Of a DNA stretch of 12,242 bases, positions 6,253 through 12,151 are shown piece after piece. This DNA comes from Pseudomonadota bacterium (lineage in GTDB: Bacteria > Pseudomonadota > Gammaproteobacteria > Steroidobacterales > Steroidobacteraceae). Location of the stretch: NCBI GenBank assembly GCA_021850555.1, contig JAJZLX010000105.1, forward strand, positions 1 through 12,242, read 5' to 3'. The notes beneath the pieces were generated by a model that was not told the origin of the DNA, did not search any database, and worked only from the letters and a program-made list of their open reading frames with translations. Every line of letters starts with the position of its first letter. The stretch's first letter is position 1. Both the position numbers and the translations under genes were made by a program.

Positions 6253-6549
6253 ATGATTGCGAGCTTCCGGGACGAGTGGCTGCGCGCATTCTTCATCGAG
6301 GATGCGCGCTCCAGGCGTATACCGCCGGATATCGAGGACCGACTCTTCCGCAAGCTGCAGTTGATCGACGATGCCACGAGCGATCAAGACCTGCGGGTGC
6401 CGCCCAGCAATCATTTCGAGAAGCTGCGGGGAAACTTGGCGGGATGGCATTCGATCCGCGTCAACGGCCAGTGGCGGTTGATGTTCAAGTGGAACGGCAG
6501 TCACGGTGAGGCAAAGGATGTCTATCTGGACAATCATGATTACCGATGA
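6253..6549 (+). CDS. higB: HigB-type mRNA interferase toxin
   Basis: The 98-residue product matches the HigB / RelE superfamily 'killer protein' pattern: IASFRDEWLRAFFIED at the start, IEDRLFRKLQLIDDA, then LRVPPSNHFEKLRGNLAGW, HSIRVNGQWRLMFKW and the C-terminal DVYLDNHDY. The SIRVNGQWRL strand and the DxxxHDY end are characteristic. HigB toxins cut mRNA on translating ribosomes. The toxin gene precedes its antitoxin, the reverse of most toxin-antitoxin pairs but normal for hig. The stop is 9 bases before higA, and the higA ribosome site GAGG overlaps the higB stop. Length is as expected for an intact toxin. Confidence 0.93.
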   Translation: MIASFRDEWLRAFFIEDARSRRIPPDIEDRLFRKLQLIDDATSDQDLRVPPSNHFEKLRGNLAGWHSIRVNGQWRLMFKWNGSHGEAKDVYLDNHDYR

Positions 6550-6558
6550 GGTGAACTC

Positions 6559-6867
6559 ATGCTGACGACGAAGCGCAAGCCGGCCACGGTCGGGGAGATC
6601 CTGGTCGAGGAGTTCATGAAGCCCCTGGGCCTCACCCAGTCGACGCTCGCCGAGGCGATGGGCGTCCCGCGCAAGCACGTCAATGAGCTCTGCAACGATC
6701 GCCGCGCGGTCACTGCGGCGACTGCGCTGATCCTCGCGCGGGTGTTCGGCAACAGCCCCGAGTTCTGGCTCAATGTTCAGCGCCGCGGCGAGTTGTGGGC
6801 GGCCTTGAACAGCCCTCGCCAGCGCGAGCGTATCGAGCGTGCGCGGCGACTTGGAGTCGCGGCATAG
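6559..6867 (+). CDS. higA: HigA-type helix-turn-helix antitoxin
   Basis: The 102-residue product has the HigA signature GEILVEEFMKPLGLTQSTLA near residues 13-32, a helix-turn-helix with the recognition segment GVPRKHVNELCNDRRAV, then TAATALILARVFGNSPEFWL and the closing LNVQRRGELW. This protein neutralises HigB and normally represses the operon through sites such as the GGTAC repeats upstream. It appears intact. The TAG stop is followed within about 25 bases by the second IS1634-like fragment, which lies in the same frame. Confidence 0.94.
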   Translation: MLTTKRKPATVGEILVEEFMKPLGLTQSTLAEAMGVPRKHVNELCNDRRAVTAATALILARVFGNSPEFWLNVQRRGELWAALNSPRQRERIERARRLGVAA

Positions 6868-6891
6868 CCAATCGGCTTCGCAGCAGTCCTT

Positions 6892-7278
6892 CTACAAGGC
6901 AGAGTTCGGGCGCGGGTCGCCGTCGAGGAGGCGTTCAAAACGCTCGAGGGCGATCTGGCGATCCGCCCGATCTACCATCAACGCGAGGACCGCATCGAGG
7001 CGCACATCGTGATCGCCTTCCTTGCCTACTGCCTGCACGTGACGCTCGGTCACCGCCCCAAGTATCTCGCCCCGGGATTGAGCACGCGCAGCGTGTTGGA
7101 GAAGTTCTGCGCCGTGCAGATGATCGACGTGCGTAACCCGACCAGCGAAGGCCGGGAGTTCGACCTCACGCGCTACACCCAGCCCGAGCTGGATCTGAAG
7201 CCGCTGCTCGATCGCCTCAAGCTCGTCCTCCCGGCCGAGCCCGCGCCAAGAATCACCGCCGCCACCAACCCGGTGTAG
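6892..7278 (+). pseudogene. IS1634-like transposase, C-terminal fragment, copy 2
   Basis: The frame contains VEEAFKTLEGDLAIRPIYHQ, the segment around the last catalytic Glu of these DDE transposases, then RIEAHIVIAFLAYCLHVTLG, LAPGLSTRSVLEKFCAVQMI and RYTQPELDLKPLLDRLKLV, ending with TAG at 7276-7278. It carries about 40 codons more than copy 1 at its left side and matches it over the rest with scattered substitutions, so the copies are related but not a recent duplicate. The N-terminal two thirds is missing. It begins in the same frame as higA but is separated from it by the higA stop. Confidence 0.8.
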
Positions 7279-7349
7279 TGCAGACCGGGCGTCGCCCCTC
7301 GAAGAATCAATGCCTTCCTCGCGCTACCCCGCGAATCCGCGAAATCGGG
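6892..7349 (+). mobile_element. IS1634-like (IS4-type) element, right-end remnant, copy 2
   Basis: A longer right-end fragment of the same element as at 2277-2632, in the same orientation. It holds the transposase 3' end to 7278 and the non-coding tail with AGTGCAGACC and CCCGCGAATCCGCGAA, ending at ATCGGG (7349). The last 43 bases overlap the end of the minus-strand KfrA-like gene. The left boundary lies between the higA stop and about 6892. Confidence 0.72.
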
Positions 7350-8272
7350 CCTCGCCGGGCAGGACGGCGCCCGTCCTTGGGCTTCTTTCGCGAGGTGACT
7401 CGGGGTCGCGCGGAGGGGGCACGTCGGCGGCTCGCCGGAGTCCGTGGGCGCACTGAGGGGCGGCGGGCCTTCGGCTTCGCGGCGGCGCCCAGGGCCTTGC
7501 GCAGACGCTCGAGGCCGGCCGTCACCTGCGCGAGCGCCGCATCGGCACTCCCCGGGCGGGTGAGCAGCGCTTCCACCCGCGCAAAGCGTTCTTCCAGCCG
7601 ACGGATCGCCTCCCGCCGTGCGTCCTCCTGCGCCCGCAGCGCCTCCTGGCGGGCCTCGAGCTGGCCGCTGAGCTGCGTGACCTGGTAGGTCATGGCTTCC
7701 AATTCCTGCTGCAGCTGCTCGCGGCGCGTCTCGAGCGCTTTCACCTGCTGGACGAGGGCGTTCGATTCCCCGAGGGAACGGGCGTGCAGCCGCGCCTTCA
7801 AGGCCCGCACTTCGCTCTGAAGCGCTGCGACCTCGGCGGCCTGCAGGGCGTTCGCAAGGGGCTGGCGGGTCTCTTCGAGGCCGAGCTCGGCGCGGGCGGC
7901 ATCCTCGAGCGCAGCGAGCAGATGCCGCAGGTGCAGCGCGGTGCGCAGCGGGGCGGGCAGGCTCGTGCGCTCAGTCTCCGGCCGCCGCACGGCCGCGAAG
8001 CGCTGCCACCAATCCTCGAACATCGGGGTCAGCGTCGAGAGCGATCCGCCGGTGATCCGCGAGAGCAGCTGCGGGTACGGGCGCACGCCGGCGGCGACGA
8101 GCGCGTCGGCGGCGAGGTCCACATCCGCCTGGATTACCCCTGCAGCGGGCCCGCCGCGGCGCGCCCGGGCGGCGGTAAGCACCGCGCGCACGGTGGCGAC
8201 GGTGTCTTCGCGCCGGCCCGCGGGATCCGCCGGGGCGGCCTCGGGATCGTGCGGGAGTGCGGGCGTACCCAT
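7307..8272 (-). CDS. KfrA-like coiled-coil DNA-binding protein
   Basis: From the ATG at 8272 the product has 321 residues. An upstream in-frame start at 8353 would run through the divergent promoter region and is unlikely. About residues 22-95 resemble the KfrA N-terminal DNA-binding domain (TVRAVLTAARARRGGPA, ADALVAAGVRPYPQLLSRIT, LTPMFEDWWQRFAA). Residues about 140-250 form a long heptad-rich coiled coil (AALQSEVRALKARL to RRLEERFARVEALL). The rest is a basic Arg/Lys/Pro tail. KfrA proteins of plasmids bind operators as dimers, repress their own promoter and aid plasmid maintenance. The last 14 codons and stop lie inside the IS1634-like end, so the natural C-terminus has probably been replaced. 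It is divergent from a recombinase, which suggests joint control. Confidence 0.78.
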   Translation of the reverse strand: MGTPALPHDPEAAPADPAGRREDTVATVRAVLTAARARRGGPAAGVIQADVDLAADALVAAGVRPYPQLLSRITGGSLSTLTPMFEDWWQRFAAVRRPETERTSLPAPLRTALHLRHLLAALEDAARAELGLEETRQPLANALQAAEVAALQSEVRALKARLHARSLGESNALVQQVKALETRREQLQQELEAMTYQVTQLSGQLEARQEALRAQEDARREAIRRLEERFARVEALLTRPGSADAALAQVTAGLERLRKALGAAAKPKARRPSVRPRTPASRRRAPSARPRVTSRKKPKDGRRPARRGPISRIRGVARGRH

Positions 8273-8372
8273 GTTCGAGACAGTATACACACTACCGGAT
8301 GCTGTATTGTGTCTGTCATCACTAGCGATAAATGGTCTTCTCGCTAGTCTCAAAACCGGCTATTCTTGACCC
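8273..8372. promoter_or_regulatory. Divergent control region of the KfrA-like and recombinase genes
   Basis: On the minus strand TATACT (8287-8282) lies 9 bases before the KfrA-like ATG. On the plus strand TATTCT (8361-8366) lies 6 bases before the recombinase ATG, with a weak TTCTCG 17 bases further up. Neither start has a Shine-Dalgarno sequence, so both mRNAs may have very short or no leaders. The region is visibly more AT-rich than the flanking genes, as expected of promoters. Confidence 0.5.
8321..8348. promoter_or_regulatory. Inverted repeat, candidate operator
   Basis: ACTAGCGA (8321-8328) and TCGCTAGT (8341-8348) are exact reverse complements with a 12-base spacer. Their centres are 20 bases apart, two helical turns, as for a dimeric repressor. 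The right arm overlaps the possible -35 of the recombinase. The KfrA-like protein is the obvious candidate binder, by analogy with KfrA autorepression. Confidence 0.55.
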
Positions 8373-9392
8373 ATGGCCCGACCCCCGGCACCGCGCCGAC
8401 GCGCCCGCCCCGCACCCGAGACACTCCCAGTGCTCTCGCTCGAGGCGGCCCGCGAGGCCGCCGGCGCCTACGCCCGCGGCAGCCGCGCCGCGTCCACCTG
8501 GCGTGCTTACGAAACCGATTGGCGCACCTTCGAAGCGTGGTGCCGCGCGGTGCAACTGCCGCCGCTCCCGGCCGCCCCTCACACGGTGGCGCTCTATCTG
8601 GCGGCCGAGGCGAAGCGCGGGCGGGCGCCCTCCACCCTCGGGCGGCGCCTGGCGGCGATCCGCCTGATGCACCTCGGGGCGCGGCTGCCCTCGCCCCACG
8701 ATGCGCTCGATGTCACGGAAGTGCTGCGCGGGATCCGCCGCGACTTCGGTCGGCTCCCGACCAAGAAAAAGCCCGCGGTGGACGAGGATATCCGGCGCAT
8801 GGTCGATGCGATCGATACGACGGACCCGCAAACCCTGCGCGGCCTGCGCGACCGGGCGCTGCTGCTCCTCGGCTATGCCGCGGCGCTGCGCCGCTCGGAG
8901 CTCGTCGCGCTCGATGTCGAGGATCTCACCGAGCGTCCCGAGGGGCTCGAGGTGCGGATCGCGCGCTCGAAAACCGATCAGGAGGGCCACGGGGCCACCC
9001 TGGCCGTCCCGCGCGTGCCCGACTCGCCCTACTGTCCGGTGCGGGCCGTGCTCGACTGGCAGGTCGTTGCCGACCTCACCACCGGGGCGCTCCTGCGCCG
9101 GCTCCATCGCGGGGATCGCCTGGGCGAGCGGCTCACGGCCCAAAGTGTCGCGCTCATCATCAAGCAGCGTGCCGCGCAAGCCGACCTCGAGGGGGCCGCC
9201 GCCTACTCCGGTCACAGTCTGCGCAGAGGCTTTTTGACCTCCGCGGCGCGCAATCGCGCCAGCATCTTCAAGATGGCCGCCCAGTCGCGCCACAAGTCCC
9301 TCGACGTGCTGCGCGAGTACGTCGATGACGTCGAGCGCTTCGAGGATCATGCCGGCACCGGACTGCTCGGGCGCCGCGAAACAGAGAAGTGA
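8373..9392 (+). CDS. Tyrosine recombinase / site-specific integrase (XerC/D-like)
   Basis: The 339-residue product has an N-terminal core-binding (SAM-like) domain at about 24-130 (STWRAYETDWRTFEAWC, PSTLGRRLAAIRLMH) and a C-terminal catalytic domain. The active-site set is complete: Arg173 in ALRRSEL, Lys200 in RSKTD, His281 and Arg284 in GHSLRRG, His307 in SRHKSL and the nucleophile Tyr316 in LREYV. It should cut and rejoin DNA at a specific site through a 3'-phosphotyrosine link. Length and architecture fit integrases of plasmids and integrative elements more than chromosomal XerC/D. It is divergent from the KfrA-like gene. I see no clear attachment repeats beside it. The first 20 residues are Pro/Arg-rich, and an in-frame start further in cannot be excluded. 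Confidence 0.93.
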   Translation: MARPPAPRRRARPAPETLPVLSLEAAREAAGAYARGSRAASTWRAYETDWRTFEAWCRAVQLPPLPAAPHTVALYLAAEAKRGRAPSTLGRRLAAIRLMHLGARLPSPHDALDVTEVLRGIRRDFGRLPTKKKPAVDEDIRRMVDAIDTTDPQTLRGLRDRALLLLGYAAALRRSELVALDVEDLTERPEGLEVRIARSKTDQEGHGATLAVPRVPDSPYCPVRAVLDWQVVADLTTGALLRRLHRGDRLGERLTAQSVALIIKQRAAQADLEGAAAYSGHSLRRGFLTSAARNRASIFKMAAQSRHKSLDVLREYVDDVERFEDHAGTGLLGRRETEK

Positions 9393-9644
9393 ACCGCGCA
9401 CCGGCCCTCTTGCGGCCCCGACGAACGCGATCGCTGACCCCGCCAGGGGATCCGCACAACCTTGCTCTTTCCACGGAAACTCGAAAGCTCAAAAGAGTTC
9501 GTGACGGAACTCTCGGCCAAGACGTCTCATTGCCGCCGGATCGGGCCGCAAGCATCCAATTTTGCGAACTCCCCCTGGACGCCCGGCATCGCCGTGCCAC
9601 GATCCGGCTCTGGAACACCCAGGCTGAAGCCCAGGGGTAGCCCT
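9393..9644. other. Non-coding stretch after the recombinase with a small hairpin
   Basis: No convincing gene. AGAGTTC (9494-9500) and GAACTCT (9507-9513) form a 7-bp stem with a GTGACG loop about 100 bases after the recombinase stop. There is no T-run, so it may be a recombination or binding site rather than a terminator. AGGGG at 9634-9638 serves as a ribosome site for the next start. Confidence 0.4.
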
Positions 9645-9848
9645 ATGGCGCAGAAAACCCGGTTGGTGAAGGTCGCGCGCTCTGCGCTCGCCAGGAGCGC
9701 AGTGGCACTCACGTGCTTCCTCGCGCTCAGCGGCTTTGGCTCCTGGTTCAGCCGCCCGCTCGTGAACGGCTACTACGGCTCGCGCGGCAGCAACGCAGCC
9801 GTAGTCATGATCCATCTCGTCGAAGCGCCCCGCGGGCATCTGAGCGGC
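9645..9848 (+). pseudogene. 5' fragment of a lipoprotein-like gene, lipobox Cys lost
   Basis: An ATG six bases after AGGGG starts MAQKTRLVKVARSALARSAV followed by a hydrophobic core and LALSGFGSWF. A lipoprotein signal would read LSGC at this point; here the Cys is Phe (TTT), one base away from TGT. The next part, VNGYYGSRGSNAAVVMIHLV then EAPRGHLSG, resembles a family of small secreted proteins I recall with GYY...VQLVE...GHL(S/T)G. After GHLSG the match ends and the opposite strand becomes the better coding frame, so the gene seems cut near 9848. The plus frame stays open to 10049, but that extension looks like antisense. Confidence 0.42.
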
Positions 9849-10019
9849 GCGCAGATTCTTTCGAACCTGCCGGTCGAACGCCGCGCCGTCGATATCGCCC
9901 CGTGCGAATGCATCGAGCACCGCAGCATCATCCTCTCGCTCGTACAACCCCTCCAGGGCGTTGTTCGCGCGGGCTTTCGCGAGGACCTCGAGACGCAGGA
10001 CAATGGTTTTGCTAGCCAT
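9849..10019 (-). pseudogene. N-terminal fragment of a small, possibly antitoxin-like gene
   Basis: The minus-strand ATG at 10019 opens MASKTIVLRLEVLAKARANN, then ALEGLYEREDDAAVLDAFAR and GDIDGAAFDRQVRKNLRA. The pattern ...ALEGL(x)n...(R/V)GDI... is faintly like VbhA-type antitoxins of Fic toxins. Their inhibitory motif is Ser/Thr-x-x-x-Glu-Gly, however, and here Asn stands in the Ser/Thr position, so the assignment is weak. Beyond about 57 codons the frame only mirrors the lipoprotein-like fragment, so the gene appears truncated there. It starts 7 bases after the stop of the gene before it, implying an operon. No Fic domain is present. Confidence 0.4.
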
Positions 10020-10026
10020 GCCGCCG

Positions 10027-10146
10027 TCAGCGTGGAAGAATGTGTTTGAAATAGCGTGGCGCTTGCTTGCTCTCCTGCAACCCTTTCTGGATTCGCGCGA
10101 GCAATTCCGGTGTCACACGCTGATCGAGACGCCAAGCTCCCGTGTT
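10027..10146 (-). pseudogene. C-terminal fragment of an unidentified gene cut by an IS
   Basis: The frame reads NTGAWRLDQRVTPELLARIQ then KGLQESKQAPRYFKHILPR and stops at TGA (10029-10027). Codon use is regular and the text is protein-like (helix TPELLARIQKGLQES). Its upstream side is broken by the ISAzo13-type element at 10149. Across that element the frame joins the reading frame of the IS630 remnant if one TA is removed. It lies 7 bases before the next minus-strand ATG. I do not recognise the family. Confidence 0.45.
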
Positions 10147-10151
10147 TAGGA

Positions 10152-10174
10152 GTCACGTGACAATAACATGATCA
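10152..10174. repeat. Terminal inverted repeat of the ISAzo13-type element, left
   Basis: GTCACGTGACAATAAC plus seven further bases match the other end with two mismatches over 23 bases. The outermost GTCACGTGAC is itself a perfect 10-bp palindrome. The sequence TTAGG just outside also recurs inverted at the other end. Confidence 0.85.
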
Positions 10175-11404
10175 GGTTTTCTTGCGTGTGGTGAGCAGGG
10201 CGTAGTTCCAATCACCATGAAACTTGGCCTGCTTGATATGCAGGGCATCGAGTTGCTTATCGGTCACCTCGATGCCGGTGGGATAGTTGTTCTGATCCAA
10301 TGCCGCACGGATCTTCAAACCCGATTGAGTCCTCGTGTTGGCGATCAGGCTCACGATGACGTTATGACTGACCAACGGCCGACCCCGCCAGTTCTGCGTG
10401 ATATGACAGAACATCCGATGCTCGATCTTATTCCACTTGCTGGTTCCGGGCGGGAAATGACTGACGCGGATCGGCAGGCCCAAGTGGATGGACAATTCCT
10501 GCAATGCCACTTTCCACAGCCGGCAGCGGCTGCCATTGCTGCCACCTCCATCGGCCGTAATCATCAGCTCTTTCGCGCGCGGATAGCGCTTCTCTCCCAT
10601 CTTGTGCCACCACCGCCTGATGGCTTGTGCGGCAAACTGCGCGGTGTCGTGATCGATGCCAACGCTCACCCAGCCCTCGTTTTGACTGACATCATAAACA
10701 CCGTAGGGAATCGCCTTGCCCAAATCCTTGTCTATGAAGTCGTAGACCTTCACTTCATCCGGCTCGCCCTGCGGGCGCCAGTCCCGGCCCGCGTTTTTAT
10801 ACAGCCCTACCAGCTCCTTTTTCTTCGTGTCCACAGAAATCACCGGCTCGCCGCGCTGCTGAAAACGCTGTACCTGCTCGTTGATATACTCAAACTGCGC
10901 GTTGCGATCCGGGTGCGAGGCGCCTTCCTTCGTCTTGCGATTGCTCTGCAAGCTGTAACCGTCCGCTCTGAGCAGACCTCCTACCGTCCAGGGACTGACC
11001 GGATGTCCTTGACGCCTGAGCTCGTCCGCCAAATGAGTCGTGCTCTTGCACGTCCAGCGCAATGGCGTCATCGGGTCGCCACGGCTCAGAGGCTCCACCA
11101 GCGCTTCCAACGCCTTCAGCAGTCCGGGGTCCAACTCCGTCAACCGTTTGCGCCCCCCACCAGGACGGCGAATACGCTCGCTGAGCGCCGCCCGAGGGGT
11201 CCTGCGCAGCTGCGCCGCTTCGGCAATTCCTTTGCGAATCGTATTGCGCGACATCCCGGTCGCCTCGCTCACCGCCACAACGCCACCCCAGCCATAGGTT
11301 TGCGCCTCCGTCGCCGCCCATTGTCTTCGCAGGCGTTCATCCATCAGCAATGCCAGCGACCGATACCGTTGTTTGATTTGGCGAATCAGGTCCGCATCGT
11401 GCAT
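10172..11404 (-). CDS. ISAzo13-family DDE transposase
   Basis: The 410-residue product has an N-terminal helix-turn-helix region (GGVVAVSEATGMSRNTIRKG, about 40-60) with ERIRRPGGGRKRL near 76-88. The DDE catalytic domain shows Asp192 in SVDTKKKELVG, Asp285 in MITADGGGSNGSR and Glu328 in KWNKIEHRMF. VSHFPPGTSKWNKIEHR is a strong family mark. The order and spacing fit ISAzo13 transposases, relatives of IS630-type enzymes, and length is normal with no break, so the element may still move. The ATG at 11404 has GGTGGC upstream as a modest ribosome site. The gene ends inside the left terminal repeat, at 10172. A long plus-strand frame here is its shadow. Confidence 0.93.
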   Translation of the reverse strand: MHDADLIRQIKQRYRSLALLMDERLRRQWAATEAQTYGWGGVVAVSEATGMSRNTIRKGIAEAAQLRRTPRAALSERIRRPGGGRKRLTELDPGLLKALEALVEPLSRGDPMTPLRWTCKSTTHLADELRRQGHPVSPWTVGGLLRADGYSLQSNRKTKEGASHPDRNAQFEYINEQVQRFQQRGEPVISVDTKKKELVGLYKNAGRDWRPQGEPDEVKVYDFIDKDLGKAIPYGVYDVSQNEGWVSVGIDHDTAQFAAQAIRRWWHKMGEKRYPRAKELMITADGGGSNGSRCRLWKVALQELSIHLGLPIRVSHFPPGTSKWNKIEHRMFCHITQNWRGRPLVSHNVIVSLIANTRTQSGLKIRAALDQNNYPTGIEVTDKQLDALHIKQAKFHGDWNYALLTTRKKT

Positions 11405-11433
11405 GCCACCATGATAAACCTATTTGACAATAA

Positions 11434-11456
11434 ATGGTCACGTTATTGTCACGTGA
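11434..11456. repeat. Terminal inverted repeat of the ISAzo13-type element, right
   Basis: This is the reverse complement partner of 10152-10174: on the minus strand it begins GTCACGTGACAATAAC. It lies just upstream of the transposase start, and on the minus strand it supplies a TGA that ends the interrupted IS630 frame. Confidence 0.85.
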
Positions 11457-11461
11457 CGCCT

Positions 11462-12151
11462 AACCAGTACGTAAGTATCTGCAGTTGTGCGGCAGCGTAA
11501 CGAGTCTCCGGCTCCCGGAAGAAGCCGCGGACCCGATCGCGACGTTTCTGCAGGAAGCGCGGTCGACCGACGACTACGCGATGCAGATCGCTTGGACCCT
11601 CGAGCTTGGAGCGGCCGACGGCGTTGTTCTTCACGTCGTTCCAAACGAGCCCGTCGGGAATGGGCTCCGATGAGTATGGCAGTAGAAAGAACAACGTCAA
11701 TCGACCGCCCAGACTCTCTACATACGCCGTGACCGCCTTCGCTCGGTGGAATGGATGTCCGTCGACAATCAGGTACACCGGTCGGCGCTCTCCGTGCATC
11801 AGACGCTTCAGGACTCCGATGAACACCTTCGCGCCCACTCCGCCCTTGACGACCATGAAGCGCAGCACCCCTCTGGCTGATGGGGGAAATCATGTTCAGG
11901 GAGAAACGCTGCCCGGTCACCCGCACGCTCGGCGTCTCGCCTTGGACCGCCCAGGTCTTGCCGCCGTGAAAGTCTGAGCAAACTCCGGATTCGCCTTCGA
12001 AGTAACTCACCGCCTTTTCCCGCTTCGCCGCGGCCCGGATCCGCGGGTACTCGCGCTTCAGCCATTGCTGCACTCGCGAGCCATCCTGCTGGTAGGCGCG
12101 CCACAGAGGCTTCTGACAAGTCAGTCCCATTTGCGAGAGCAGACGACCCAC
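11462..12151 (-). pseudogene. IS630-family transposase, frameshifted and catalytically dead
   Basis: The N-terminal part (from a GTG at 12151; the gene probably begins beyond the edge) reads GRLLSQMGLTCQKPLWRAYQ, YFEGESGVCSDFHGGKTWAV and NMISPISQRG. The frame then shifts at a G-run near 11868 and continues as LRFMVVKGGVGAKVFIGVLK, VDGHPFHRAKAV, LLPYSSEPIPDGLVWNDVK and RGFFREPETRYAAA. In IS630 enzymes the first Asp lies in YFxDE and the last Glu in PYSPELNPDE. Here they are Gly (YFEGE) and Gly (IPDG), so two of three catalytic residues are gone; the middle VDGH Asp remains. After RYAA a CAA at 11486-11484 may be a lost TAA stop. The frame runs into the ISAzo13-type element. Confidence 0.85.

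Larger units (their letters stand above)
10149..11459 (-). mobile_element. ISAzo13-family insertion sequence, apparently complete
   Basis: About 1311 bases bounded by terminal inverted repeats and holding one full transposase gene. TA lies directly outside both ends (10147-10148 and 11460-11461), consistent with a 2-bp target duplication. The family name follows the transposase. The element has split a minus-strand reading frame. Confidence 0.83.

Noticed and set aside
8273..8353. Upstream in-frame start at 8353 for the KfrA-like gene
   Set aside because: It would place 27 codons across the divergent promoter and inverted repeat, with a composition unlike the rest of the protein. The ATG at 8272 fits better.
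8322..9401. Minus-strand open frame of 359 codons
   Set aside because: It is exactly antisense to the tyrosine recombinase, whose complete catalytic residues settle the coding strand.
9432..9450. Short CCCC-GCCA-GGGG inverted repeat after the recombinase
   Set aside because: A four-base stem without a T-run is expected by chance in GC-rich DNA.
9489..9848. Downstream extension of the minus-strand frame that starts at 10019
   Set aside because: After about 57 codons it mirrors the plus-strand lipoprotein-like fragment and becomes Arg/Gly/Ala-rich without structure, so I limited the gene fragment to 9849-10019.
10217..11500. Plus-strand open frame of 427 codons
   Set aside because: It is antisense to the ISAzo13-type transposase, which has its DDE residues and terminal repeats in proper order.
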